64,000 bases of DNA, taken from positions 12,645,526 to 12,709,525 of the forward strand of contig NC_049982.1 in the NCBI RefSeq assembly GCF_000003815.2, written 5' to 3'. Shown here piece by piece: positions 52,109-63,590 of the stretch. The translations under genes and the position numbers were made by a program. The DNA is from Branchiostoma floridae. Its lineage: Eukaryota; Chordata; Leptocardii; Amphioxiformes; Branchiostomatidae. Numbering within the stretch: position 1 is the stretch's first letter; each line of letters starts with the position of its first letter. The notes below the pieces were generated by a model, which was not told the DNA's origin, searched no databases, and saw only the letters and a program-made list of their open reading frames with translations.

Positions 52109-55100
52109 ATGGCCCCAAACTCTGACTTTAAGTTTACTCCTGGCATACTAAACTTACTGAGTTTCCACAAACACCAGAAAGACAGACCCAACTCACCTAG
52201 AAACCACTCAAAGTCAATTTCTGTATCTATAGCCCTCCTTGTTATGTTAACACAGTCAGGGGACGTTCATCCAAATCCAGGCCCCTACAAACCCAAATTT
52301 CCTTGTCTCTTGTGTGGCAAAGCTGCCAAGTGGAATCAAAGAGCTGTAGCATGTGATGAATGCCATGGTTGGTATCATGTTGATTGTATGTCCATGTCTA
52401 CTGCAAACTACAATGTTCTGGCGGAACACAATAGCTTAGAATGGATATGCTGTCAATGCGGAATGCCTAACTTCTCAAGTTCACTCTTTAATAATAGTGA
52501 CTTCGAGCTGTCTAACAGTTTCGAAAGTTTGTCTTCGATACATTCACAAACCAACTCTTCTTGCAATTCCTGCCCTGATGGGAATCATATCAACCCGTCA
52601 AACCCGGGAATTGCCAAGTCACCCTTGGCCGCTTCATCGCCTCTTAAGGCTAAAGCCAAGCCAAGTAGACGCAAGCCCCCCAAACAGAAATTAAAAACAT
52701 GTGTTATAAATTTCCAGGGCATACGCAACAAAACTGCTGATCTAGCAGCATGCTTAGACCAGCATTCTCCAGATATTATACTAGGCTCAGAAACACATCT
52801 AAATGACTCAGTTGGCAGTAGTGAACTTTTCCCCCCAGACTATACCGTCATAAGGAAAGACAGAGAACTGGGGAGAAAGGGAGGGGGTGTTCTCCTTGCC
52901 TACAAGAACGACTTGATAGTTACACATAGATTAGATCTAGACACTGAGTGTGAAACGGTATGGGCAACCTTGGAGATCCAAGGAGCCAAACCGATTACAA
53001 TTGGTTCTTGTTACAGATCGCATACTTATGCAAAAGACATTGACTTTGTAGATAAACTGAGAGCCTCATTAAACAAGATTAAACCACAAGGTGGCCAAGT
53101 ATGGCTAGGGGGGGATCTCAATTTCCCTGGTATAGACTGGAACAACTTAAGTGTGAGCCCAAGCGCTCCCTATAGTGCACTTTCTAAACATTTTTTAGAG
53201 TTAACACATGACTTTGGGCTCGAACAGGTTGTGGATCAACCAACCCGTCTTAATAACACCCTTGATCTTTTCTTAACTAATAACTCATCACTTGTTGAAA
53301 CTTGTTCTCTGATCCCAGGTATAGGGGACCATGATGGCATCCCAGTTATTACTGTTAATGTTAAACCTAAGAAAATCAAACAAAGCCCCAGGCGTGTTTC
53401 ACTTTGGAAAAAAGCTGATGAAACCGCCATAAGAACTGAGCTACAGGATTACAGTAATAATTTAGCTAAACGGAACATTGACAACTGCACAACAGAAGAG
53501 CTTTATAATGAATTTGTGGACAAAATCAAGATAGTGATGGACAAATATGTCCCATCCAAAACTATTAACAATAATAATTTTTCACCTTGGATTAACAACA
53601 AGGTTAGGAAAATACATAAGAAAAAACAGCGAGCCTACAACTCTTATCGTAAAAACCCAACAACCGAGAACTTGACTAAATTCCGCACTATTCGCAAACG
53701 AGCAAAAAAGACTACCAGACAAAACTACCGTAAATATGTCAATTCTATATGTTCTGATTCCCCCAAGAAGTTTTGGTCGCACATCAAACACTTAAAACAG
53801 GATACAACTGGGATCCCTAGTCTTAAGCAGAAAGGAAAGCTAGAAACAGATAACAGAAACAAAGCTAACATCCTTAACAACCAATTCAGCTCTGTCTTTA
53901 CACGAGAGGATGAACACATGCCCCGCCTCCCCCGTAGTTCTATCCCCACTATGCCTGACTTTTCCATCAATGTAAACGGAGTCACCAAACTCCTAAAAGA
54001 TCTGAATCCACACAAAGCAAGTGGACCAGACGGCCTACCAACAAGGATCCTCAAACTAGCAGCTGCTGAGTTAGCCCCTGCTCTGACTATTATTTGTCAG
54101 AAATCACTTGAAACTGGCCAAATCCCTTCCCCATGGCTACATGCCAATATCTCTCCCATCTTTAAAAAGGGGGACAGGACTGATCCTGCAAATTACCGTC
54201 CTGTTTCTCTCACATGTGTTTGTAGTAAGGTTATGGAGCACATAGTGCAATCACAGATGATGGATCATTTTGACAAATACTCTATATTATCTGACAAGCA
54301 GCATGGGTTTAGGAAAAAGCGTTCATGTGAAACCCAACTTATTTTAACTACAACTGACTTAGCCCATTCTTTAGATACCAGGTCGCAAACAGATATGATT
54401 ATAACCGACTTCGCAAAAGCTTTTGACAAAGTACCTCATGATCGCTTACTCCTAAAACTCCAAAATTATGGTATTAGGGGTAAGGTTCTCCACTGGATTT
54501 CTAACTTCCTCAAAAATCGTAAACAAAGAGTGGTAGTTGGGGGAGAGCACTCAGAGTGGGCAGAGGTAGTCTCTGGAGTGCCCCAGGGCACTGTGCTCGG
54601 ACCACTACTGTTCTTAGTGTACATTAACGATTTAGCCGACAACCTCAACTCTAACATCCGTCTCTTTGCGGATGACTGCGTCATTTACAGGGAGGTAAAC
54701 AGTGACAGAGATCACACCCTCTTACAAGAAGACATCAATACATTAGATACATGGCAAAACACATGGCAGATGAAATTACACCCGGACAAATGTTTTGTTA
54801 TGCGTTATACCCACAAACGTAAACCTAAACTCTACGACTACAAATTAGGAAGTCATGTTCTAGCCGAGACTAACAACCACAAATACTTAGGAGTCACACT
54901 CAACAACCAGCTCTCTTGGTCACAACACATACAGTACAGTGCTTCCAAGGCTAACAAGACGTTAGGCTTTGTGAGACGCAATCTTTATAACTGCCCCAAA
55001 TCAGTCAAAACAAATGCATATACATCCCTTGTTAGACCGCATTTAGAGTATTCCAGCGCTGCCTGGGATCCATACCACAAAGAGCACATTGCTAAGTTAG

Positions 55101-55477
55101 AGTCCGTTCAAAAAAGAGCGGCTAGATTTGTCACAAATTCGTATCATAGTCATGATAGTGTCACCAAACTTGTCTCTGATTTGGGGTGGGACACTTTACA
55201 CAACAGAAGGACAGCAAATAGATTAACAATTCTACAGAAAGCAAGACACCACAAAGTAGCCCTACCGGTCGAAACTCATCTAAAGCCTGTACCGCGCCAA
55301 TCGCGACACTCAAACCCAAATTCTTACAAGGCTCTACCTTTTCACAAAGACTGCTACAAACATTCCTTCTTCCCACAAACCGTGAGAGATTGGAACTCTC
55401 TACCGTACGAGGTCACGGAGATCACAGACGCTCCAAAGTTCAAGGAGGCAGTTCTCCAACGCCTCAGGGAACATTAA
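52109..55477 (+). CDS. Retrotransposon polyprotein: 2A-like motif, PHD finger, APE endonuclease, reverse transcriptase
   Basis: The product copies its RNA into the genome by target-primed reverse transcription. The frame is open from 52004. The first ATG is at 52109, giving about 1122 residues (numbering from there). A hydrophobic stretch leads into GDVHPNPGP (51-59), a 2A-like ribosome-skipping motif with His in place of the usual Glu. Next is a Cys4-His-Cys3 PHD finger (C66, C69, C82, C85, H90, C93, C114, C117). The APE-type endonuclease shows NFQG (N201), SETHL (E228), GGDLNFP (D336, N338) and GDHDG (D407, H408). The reverse transcriptase (about 630-890) shows KASGPDG, TDFAKAFDK (D773), SGVPQGTVLGPLLF and catalytic FADD (853-856). 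All key catalytic residues are present. The usual separate ORF1 is absent; its PHD region is fused in frame. Initiation upstream at a non-ATG codon cannot be excluded. Confidence 0.93.
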   Translation: MAPNSDFKFTPGILNLLSFHKHQKDRPNSPRNHSKSISVSIALLVMLTQSGDVHPNPGPYKPKFPCLLCGKAAKWNQRAVACDECHGWYHVDCMSMSTANYNVLAEHNSLEWICCQCGMPNFSSSLFNNSDFELSNSFESLSSIHSQTNSSCNSCPDGNHINPSNPGIAKSPLAASSPLKAKAKPSRRKPPKQKLKTCVINFQGIRNKTADLAACLDQHSPDIILGSETHLNDSVGSSELFPPDYTVIRKDRELGRKGGGVLLAYKNDLIVTHRLDLDTECETVWATLEIQGAKPITIGSCYRSHTYAKDIDFVDKLRASLNKIKPQGGQVWLGGDLNFPGIDWNNLSVSPSAPYSALSKHFLELTHDFGLEQVVDQPTRLNNTLDLFLTNNSSLVETCSLIPGIGDHDGIPVITVNVKPKKIKQSPRRVSLWKKADETAIRTELQDYSNNLAKRNIDNCTTEELYNEFVDKIKIVMDKYVPSKTINNNNFSPWINNKVRKIHKKKQRAYNSYRKNPTTENLTKFRTIRKRAKKTTRQNYRKYVNSICSDSPKKFWSHIKHLKQDTTGIPSLKQKGKLETDNRNKANILNNQFSSVFTREDEHMPRLPRSSIPTMPDFSINVNGVTKLLKDLNPHKASGPDGLPTRILKLAAAELAPALTIICQKSLETGQIPSPWLHANISPIFKKGDRTDPANYRPVSLTCVCSKVMEHIVQSQMMDHFDKYSILSDKQHGFRKKRSCETQLILTTTDLAHSLDTRSQTDMIITDFAKAFDKVPHDRLLLKLQNYGIRGKVLHWISNFLKNRKQRVVVGGEHSEWAEVVSGVPQGTVLGPLLFLVYINDLADNLNSNIRLFADDCVIYREVNSDRDHTLLQEDINTLDTWQNTWQMKLHPDKCFVMRYTHKRKPKLYDYKLGSHVLAETNNHKYLGVTLNNQLSWSQHIQYSASKANKTLGFVRRNLYNCPKSVKTNAYTSLVRPHLEYSSAAWDPYHKEHIAKLESVQKRAARFVTNSYHSHDSVTKLVSDLGWDTLHNRRTANRLTILQKARHHKVALPVETHLKPVPRQSRHSNPNSYKALPFHKDCYKHSFFPQTVRDWNSLPYEVTEITDAPKFKEAVLQRLREH

Positions 55478-55492
55478 GGCGCAGCACTCCCC

Positions 55493-55528
55493 CTGGACGC
55501 TTTGCCCCAACTGAGGGGCGTTGTCCAG
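55493..55528 (+). other. 3' UTR stem-loop of the retrotransposon
   Basis: CTGGAC (55493-55498) pairs with GTCCAG (55523-55528), and GCCCC (55504-55508) pairs with GGGGC (55515-55519) across a six-base loop. Conserved 3' stem-loops in CR1/L2-type elements are thought to be recognised by the element's own reverse transcriptase. The position directly after the stop fits that role. Confidence 0.65.
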
Positions 55529-55560
55529 TACCCAATCAAGATGGGCGCTGGATTAGCCTT

Positions 55561-57405
55561 TAATATGGTTAATGCATGCTAAGGTGCGTATGTGCGCGTC
55601 TGCGTGTTTCGACTCTATTGCGCCCGATATTCTTCCCAGTGGATATTTTGGAATCACTCAAGTTACGAATGCTACCGCCAATCACGCACAGGATCGACAC
55701 TAATATGACCCACCAGAAATTCGGTTTTCATCAAACGTTATTTGTCATATGGTTGACAGTCGGGAAAGTATGGTCATCTCCATCAAACGTTTCGGCTGTC
55801 ACACACGGGATCATCCGGAATCGCAAACCCTCACGTCAGACGAAGCATATGCGTTTAGAATATCGTTCCATATTTTATACCGGGGAAAATATCAATGTTT
55901 TTTTTGACCGTGCGTTAAGATCAAATCAATTCTGTACAAGGATTAGAACCGAATGGATATTGAACATATTGACGAATCATAATCAAATATTAAATTGGAA
56001 AGAGCGCGGGACGGGCATCCTGCATCACTATCACTGTTTTCCACTCTTAAGTGCAATCTTTCTTTAATTGATCATTTGTATTTCGTATCTAATTTTGCAT
56101 ATCTGTTTTAAGTTAAAATGATACTCTATGATATGCTCCTTTAATTAGACACTCGCTGGTACAGGACATGACTGTCAAAGACAAGGATAAGTAGAAAAGA
56201 ATCACCCAGAGCATCTGAGTTGACAGGAATATCTGGTTCAAGTCTGGTACCATGCATCACGAGGAATCAATCACGATATTGCTACTTGTTAAGGTCCGTT
56301 TCTTCCGTTCCGTTTCTGTCATGGTCAGTTTCAAGGGAAATGAAATATCCACCAGTTAAAATGTTAGAGGACTTATAAGCTTTCCGCAGTCAGCAACTGT
56401 GGATGGGGACAACCGGTAATTGTCTGCGCATGCGGTCACCGTGGCGCCTCGCACGGCACACATGTACAGAGAGATGGTGAAACCGACTGGCGCCACTCTG
56501 GCGCGGAGTGATTCCTCGCAACTCCTTTATCTTGTTCCTCGCAAAAGAACGGCGTGCTTTCTGGGGGAAAGAGGCATCTTAAGAGAACATGGATTACCTT
56601 TGAAGCATGGGAGGGTCTTGGGAGTATCATTGACATTTTCGCCGAAAATCCACAGGGCGGGCTGGTTGGATGTTCAGAACCCGTAATTTTCACACCTGTG
56701 ATTGGACGTGCATCTATAAACCGTTCTATTAGGGGTAGTGTTTGGAGAATGTATCTTACCGACTGCGTTGTCGGGATTACAATGGTCGAAGATCTGATCC
56801 CCTGACGAACGTAACGGTTACGCTGAAGGTGACCTTTTCATACGACGGATTTACTGGGACATCAGCTTATAAGCTAATTCTGACCGGATTTCACAAACAC
56901 GAAAGATGCGAATCAAGAAACACAAAATGAAAATCCCAGGATCACGCAGACGTAGCATTTTTGTGTATTGTACACAAAATATTAGAAACAGCGCTCTGTG
57001 GAACGACCAACAACAACACGACCTTAAAGTGAAACGAAACGAAACAAAACAAACATAGCCTCCCATACTCCCATACGGACAATCTAATGATGTTTTTCGT
57101 CCATAGATAAAATCGCACAGTTCTATATATAGTTTAAATATGGAACAAAATAAACGTTCATTTTTCACTAGCTTTCACACGGTATTTGTTCTACAAATAG
57201 ATTGGATCACATATTCTTAAATCGTCTTATTCTAAGCTAATAACGGTATCACAAATCATGCCCAACTAATCTGTGCCAATCACAACCTCGCAATGCTATT
57301 ACATGGGGTTATATGAAGTGTTGCAGCGTTCAATTAAACAGAAGGGCAATACATCTAGCTTAAAACTACAATCCTCCCGCTTTACTGACAATGGCACACA
57401 ATTAA
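55561..57405. other. Intronic DNA, no feature seen
   Basis: This lies between the retrotransposon and the first assembly gap, inside the proposed intron of the NSG-like gene. The open frame at 55576-56067 has no recognisable domain and no splice context. Confidence 0.5.
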
Positions 57406-57509
57406 NNNNNNNNNNNNNNNNNNNNNNNNNNNNNNNNNNNNNNNNNNNNNNNNNNNNNNNNNNNNNNNNNNNNNNNNNNNNNNNNNNNNNNNNNNNNNNN
57501 NNNNNNNNN
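57406..57509. other. Assembly gap (104 N)
   Basis: This is a run of N. Any predicted frame crossing it is artefactual. Confidence 0.99.
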
Positions 57510-59500
57510 CGAGTGTCTCAAGAAATAAACCCTTCCGGCAGTTAAAAGCACCGTGGAAACATAAAGATACATGTCCTTAGGACGGTAGGAGACATATATT
57601 TGAGTATTTGAGAGTCTGCAGTATGCAGAGGATTAATCTTTGTGCTATCATTTATTGGTGATCTTGGACGTGAAAACATGACTTAATGTAAAATTAATAA
57701 AAACATGCCTGTGTCCAAACCACAATCCAACGTTTTGTTGCAGTCGATGTTCTATGTGATAAATAAAAGCATGTTTTCTACACCAACGATGGCCGTCACC
57801 GTGTTGTGTATTCTCTACTGTGCAGCGGCTTCTAATCTTTGTGATACCATAACAGTAGCGGAACACCCTAGTGATATCACACATTTCAATTACCTTGTGG
57901 AAGAATCAACTCTCCACGTCAGCAGGAACGGCATAATCTCTACTCTGACCATGGACAGTGACGACACAATAATCTCCCTTACTATACTAGCTACCGACAG
58001 GATTTAAACAACACGTAGTACCAACCACTTTGGGGACTTTGGGCTTATCACGTGTATGATTACAACGCGTGAGGTTATTGCAACATAATATGATTTTAAT
58101 CCGTACGGAGTCATGAATTGACTTTGATGTTTCTAGACTGTGAAGTGATTTCATATATTCCTTGATGAGTCCTTGATGTGCTGTAGGTAATGTTACAGTG
58201 TATCAGGTTATCAGGGACGTCTTGTTGATAAAACCCGAGTATGAATTAAATCATACCACTGTAGCCGCCTACTGAGGGTTTCCTTGTCATTTTACCATTA
58301 ATAACGTTTGCTATTTCGGTGAGCTAGCCCGTTAATGTCAGGCCCGACAGCGCGCCTCCTCAAATGACATTCACTTAAGGCTAATAGCGGCCGATGGGCA
58401 AAACCGTGCACCCTGACATAGCGAGGCATAAAGGGCTTTAATAGTGATGGGGCTTTAATGACAGGGCGCTCTCCAGGGTAGGTGCCGGTTTTGAAACTTT
58501 GTTTCAGATCAATGCCCTGGTACAACGAGGCATGCGGACGAATGGAACTAGTCGTAAGGAGTACACTACAAAAAAATTATAAAGCTTTATTCATACTAGT
58601 TTCAAAGCCTTAGTTTGATTGTCACTAAATCCTGTCAATGCCATCATTCTCATTCATACAACACATTTCAATTCAGATGACAAAAATCTTGACCATTTAA
58701 GTTTGTTTTTCCTGTTAACTGTTTCTACTGGAGTGATGCTTGAGGTTGCACACAGGCTTTTACGTGGGCCGAAACTCTATTACCACTGTATAAAGCTGAC
58801 GCACCCACAATTTTGTCGCTAAACGTCGAAAGCCGACTTATCAGATTGTTTGGATGAAGTCTCTTAGGCTAGGCGCTTATATAGTGTAGAATAGCTTTAT
58901 GTAACGCCATGTCAATGTAAACCTTGCTCTACTTCAACTTCAGCAAAAAACGTCTCAGTCTCGTGCTTGTCGAGTGAAACATTTAATTGACACGCGAAAG
59001 CTTTGGCTTGTCCATCATACGAACACGGGGTTACTGAGGGATTAAAGAGAGCTTAGTGCCATGCATTACTCGTGGCCCTTTTACGTCAGTGGGTTTTAGC
59101 GGCTGGGTCCAACTCACTATATTCATCTGGGACTTTGTTTCTTGCAGAACGTGTACAGTAAAGCATATCAAAGAACCTATCAAAAATATCCCGACTCTCG
59201 GCTTTGTCGTAGGTACCACATAGCTGACATTGCTTAGGAGATTTAAATTGTTGGATACTCGTTAGATACGACAAGATTAAAACAATTGACTTAACGTCAG
59301 CTCCTTGTACACTTCATAGAACACCGAGTGATAGGACGAAACACAGCCGGTGAACCTAACTTGTCCATGGGTAAGCAGTACAGTCAGTGATAATACTACA
59401 TGTCAGGATAGCTAAGAATGTAGCCCAGACACAAAGATCCTTGTATGACGAATTACGCGGTGATGAAAAAAGCTGTTTTTGATTATTTTTTTCTATGCAG

Positions 59501-59611
59501 GCCACTATCCTGTTCCTGGTCGCTCTAGCTTTTGCTGCAACGGCCACATGTCTGGTTGTATGGAGGGTGTACTACAACGGTGACCAGTGTCCACCTGGAC
59601 AGCTGAGAAAG
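59501..59611 (+). CDS. NSG/calcyon-family protein, transmembrane exon
   Basis: A 111-base exon in phase 0 at both ends, with acceptor TTTCTATGCAG and donor AAG|GTAAGC, encodes 37 residues. It contains one hydrophobic span (ATILFLVALAFAATATCLVV), then WRVYYNGDQCPPGQLRK. NSG1 has the same order: a membrane span with ALAF, then a YKVYK-type stretch, then CPDG. Joined to the exon ending at 49288, the result reads RLK|ATILFLVALAF, closely matching RFK followed by the membrane segment in NSG1. The next exon should carry the calcyon-family C-terminal domain. It was not found before 64000 and could lie in the gap at 61540-62047 or downstream. The protein is therefore incomplete here. Alternative: another single-pass protein with a chance CPxG. 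Confidence 0.65.
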
Positions 59612-60036
59612 GTAAGCACATCAATACTTGGGTTCTCGTGAGTTTAGAAGACAATGACATTGAATTAAAAATGTTATAAGTAGACACTTCTTTATGTCCA
59701 AAAGTATAACGTATCTCAACTTTGCTCTGAAAGAACACAGATAACATCGCTGGGTGCTATTTCTTTGAATTGGATTCCAACCCAGATAAGTCTGCTTCAA
59801 TGGTTGCGTCGCTAAAGCCTGGATCAATACTGGCGATGTATCTGCTTTAATGTCTAGTACTTCTTGAGAGGTACATCGTTATGTTGCCAGGAAGACTTTA
59901 CTCGTTTATAAGTCTTACCACCGCACAGATAGCGGCCTGTGTTCGCCCTCCCGCTCGCGTATGCTGCTCAGCAGTGATCGCACAGCGTGATAGCCGCTGA
60001 GCTTTGCCGCAACACGCGATAAGCAGAGAGTGATGA

Positions 60037-60136
60037 NNNNNNNNNNNNNNNNNNNNNNNNNNNNNNNNNNNNNNNNNNNNNNNNNNNNNNNNNNNNNNNN
60101 NNNNNNNNNNNNNNNNNNNNNNNNNNNNNNNNNNNN
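60037..60136. other. Assembly gap (100 N)
   Basis: This run of N is exactly 100 long, which suggests a scaffold join of unknown size. Confidence 0.99.
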
Positions 60137-61539
60137 TGTCATGGGATCTAAAAAGACGTGAATATTTTAAATGCCCTTTATGGTGTCCCAAAGCTGCATT
60201 TGGCAATGTTACTACCTGTGCTCGTTAAATGAATCTGTTATAGAAGACTTTGGGAACTCCCTTACCGATTTTACACAATCCGTTAGAAATGTCGACACAA
60301 AGAGCCAGGGAACATTAGTACGATGTATCGATTTTTCTATTGGACCGTCACGTTTTTGGAAAAGCAATTCACCTTAATCCCTTTGAATAGAACGCCCGAG
60401 GAAGTAATGTGAGATATGTGCGGAAAATTCTCCTACCAAAATGTCAATGCCTAAAGCCTGGCATCGAGCAAAGCGCTGATAACTTTTATAGCTTTACTCT
60501 TCGACGATTCGAATGGAGTGGAAACATAAGGCTTTCCTTTGTAATGTATGTGCCATAAAAGATATAAGGTTGATATCAGGTTGAATTTCCGCTAGGATGG
60601 AATTCAAGGCGCTGGGTTGAGCTAGCGAATGTGTCTCTTGGCTCAGATCTGTATTCCATGTACATGGTGCGTAGGCTGGTTACGATCTCGCACTTATTCT
60701 ATCAGGTGCATGTCGAAATCGATCGCCTTCAGCCCGGAAACAGTGACATACATCCTGTACACCTTTAGGAATACCACAGAAAAGAAAAGCTTACGCACAG
60801 AAGAATTACTTCATATAGTTTATGGGGAGTACCTTGTGGGTAGCATTGAAGCTTATTCCATGGATTATTGGTATAGGTCCTATAGTGTTCGAGAAGAAAG
60901 ATGAAATACTCGGATTTGAAGTATGAATTACAGACTTGTCCACGGATCGTGACATTAGCCTTGCACGATGTACTCAGGGTGTAGTATCGCCCACATGTAC
61001 TCAAAGTGCCATTTATTTGCCGTCTGATGACGCACACGGAAAGAACTCCGTGCGTCTGATCCCGTCAGTCCGCCGTCCTGTATGGCAATGTCTACTTCTG
61101 GAGACAAAACTTTGAATGGTAAAAGCTACTTTAGAAGTCAGAATCGTTCGTAATAGGTTCACATCGCGCCACCTTCAACAAAGTAGACTTATAGACTGTA
61201 CGTAACCCCGAAATTGAAAGATAAGGCAAGTGTCTAGATGGCTCATCCGGAGTGGTCGCGTCAATGACAGGGATGTAGCAGCTTAATGACAGGAAGCAGA
61301 GCAAAACGTAGTAAGAGTATCTCACCCTTCGCGGCTTCAGCTGTCGTTGTAAGAAGTTGCTCTTTGATGCCAGCCTTTAATACCAAGATTTTATAAGGGA
61401 CTTATAGCATGTGTCTACTTAAGTCTAGCCTATTGGGTTTGATTTCTTTTTCTGAGACAGTGGACGACAAAGTTACGTAGATGAAGGTTAGACATCCAGG
61501 TAATATGATACATGTACACCAAATAGCAGTTACTCAAGC

Positions 61540-62047
61540 NNNNNNNNNNNNNNNNNNNNNNNNNNNNNNNNNNNNNNNNNNNNNNNNNNNNNNNNNNNNN
61601 NNNNNNNNNNNNNNNNNNNNNNNNNNNNNNNNNNNNNNNNNNNNNNNNNNNNNNNNNNNNNNNNNNNNNNNNNNNNNNNNNNNNNNNNNNNNNNNNNNNN
61701 NNNNNNNNNNNNNNNNNNNNNNNNNNNNNNNNNNNNNNNNNNNNNNNNNNNNNNNNNNNNNNNNNNNNNNNNNNNNNNNNNNNNNNNNNNNNNNNNNNNN
61801 NNNNNNNNNNNNNNNNNNNNNNNNNNNNNNNNNNNNNNNNNNNNNNNNNNNNNNNNNNNNNNNNNNNNNNNNNNNNNNNNNNNNNNNNNNNNNNNNNNNN
61901 NNNNNNNNNNNNNNNNNNNNNNNNNNNNNNNNNNNNNNNNNNNNNNNNNNNNNNNNNNNNNNNNNNNNNNNNNNNNNNNNNNNNNNNNNNNNNNNNNNNN
62001 NNNNNNNNNNNNNNNNNNNNNNNNNNNNNNNNNNNNNNNNNNNNNNN
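61540..62047. other. Assembly gap (508 N)
   Basis: This run of N could hide an exon of the NSG-like gene. Open frames drawn across it are not real. Confidence 0.99.
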
Positions 62048-63393
62048 AGGATCAGGCTAGACTTGCCGTGGGAGGATGACACATGCTGCGTCCTAACCCA
62101 CCCACCATTCATTTCTGGACTCATAACGCTTACGCCAACAGAGAGACATGGAAAAAGTCTTCTAGTCGCAATAAAGCTAACTTAGATGAATATTGGATTC
62201 GCGTTTTATTGATCTCGGGCGTGTTCAACTCTTTAATGCCCCTTCGATTTTAGTCAACAGCTTCCTTTAAGAATTTTTTAAACTCTGTCGGTGGGACTCG
62301 TTTGCTGGACACTATCATATAAAGAGAAAATTGTGCTCCACGAGCCATACTATATACCCAAGAACGTTATTCTCCATTTTGAACAGCTTTTACGAAACAA
62401 CACACTTGCGTTAAGCCACATTTTCGTGATTAGAAAAGGCACATTCCATGTACCTTCATTACTTCTCCAGATTGTTTGTGACAAATTGTTTGTGATAAAA
62501 TACAGATCCACTTATGGAGGCGTTCACACGGCAGCCTGTCCATAGTGCTGATTTATAAGCTGTTTTCCCTCGGCAGTTAAGTTGGCCAGGTTCTTCCCAA
62601 CATAGGCAAGTGTGTTGTGTCTCATATGTCATGATTTGATTGGTACATTTTGTCTGTTTGCAGACGATAAAACCGTTAAGTTCCACCTTGGCGAGGTCTT
62701 TGAAGGTGGAATTGCTGTTTTCCTATTGGACAAGACGAATGACATATGGTACGATTATCCGTTAGTTGTAATCGTCGTCCCCCTTGGCGCTTGTGATTCA
62801 TTTCTAGACCACTCAGGTGCGAGTTTCTCCAGCTGTTACTTCACCTGTGGGGATCCTATAGAGTCACCACCATGCATGACAGCTGCACTGCCGTCGTCTT
62901 GTCATTACAAAGCCCGTTACAGTACAGTCATGAATAAAGGAGTCTATGGAGGATACGACCATCAAATGTTGACAAGAAAGGAATACAATGTAGACAAATC
63001 CTTGCGATAGTTATTTCAGTCCATTTGTTACTAACCCCAAGGAATGAATTTTCTTTCAATGCCAAATGTTTGCATTTGTACCTGTAATTGTATGATACCG
63101 GTGAAGTTCGTGGCATTTCGATATCATGTAAACTATTGCTGTGCAGAAGTCTGTTATGCTGAGCCATCTTGGTCAGCGTTGGATGGTCTAAAGCATAATG
63201 AATAGGTTTTACCAGCCGTAAAGTCGTTCTTACAGACAGTCCTCGTACGAGTGAAGTGTCTGTATGGAAGAGATAAGAACCCATGTTTACGCTGACCTAT
63301 CAACACCTCCGGCAATGTTTGCATCAGCTCTCTTCGTGTGGGCAGGACAGCAATAAATTAGAATATATAGGTGGATGTATCATCAGTAATAGT

Positions 63394-63424
<31 letters not shown>

Positions 63425-63542
63425 TTATATATATATATATAAATATATATATGATATGATCTTTCATAATTCTATGATATATATATATATATATGTATAT
63501 ATATGTATATATATATATATATATACAGAGAGAGAGAGAGAG
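63394..63542. repeat. Palindromic compound microsatellite (CT)n(TA)n...(TA)n(GA)n
   Basis: A CT run is followed by TA runs, a short unique centre (around 63455-63475), more TA runs and a GA run. The two halves are therefore reverse complements over roughly 70 bases each. Single-strand folding or cruciform extrusion would be favourable. The minus-strand open frame of Ile/Tyr repeats across it is an artefact. Confidence 0.9.
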
Positions 63543-63590
63543 GAGATAGATAGATAGAGAGATACTTAGATAGAAAGATAGAGATTTGAT
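63543..63590. repeat. Degenerate GATA microsatellite
   Basis: Irregular repeats of GATA and GAGATA follow the GA run directly, ending near AAAGATAGAGA. This is a simple repeat without visible function. Confidence 0.8.

Larger units (their letters stand above)
52001..55560 (+). mobile_element. Near full-length CR1/L2-type non-LTR retrotransposon
   Basis: The element contains one long ORF, a short upstream region and about 80-110 bases of 3' UTR with a stable stem-loop (55493-55528). The exact termini cannot be fixed from one copy, and the given ends are approximate. It is inserted in the same orientation as the NSG-like gene, inside its intron 49289-59500. The complete absence of stops or frameshifts over 3.4 kb indicates a recent insertion. 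Confidence 0.85.

Noticed and set aside
57705-58007. 100-codon frame with a signal-peptide-like start (MAVTVLCILYCAAAS)
   Set aside because: No recognisable domain, no splice signals and AT-rich intronic context. A hydrophobic start alone is weak evidence.
61481-62185. Long open frame across the third gap
   Set aside because: Almost all of it is N. The few real residues at the ends show nothing.
62665-63010. Open frame of about 115 codons after a good splice acceptor
   Set aside because: The frame that stays open (DKTVKFHLGEVF...) does not match the phase-0 entry required from the exon at 59611, and shows no calcyon or other family resemblance. The phase-0 frame stops after about 34 residues.
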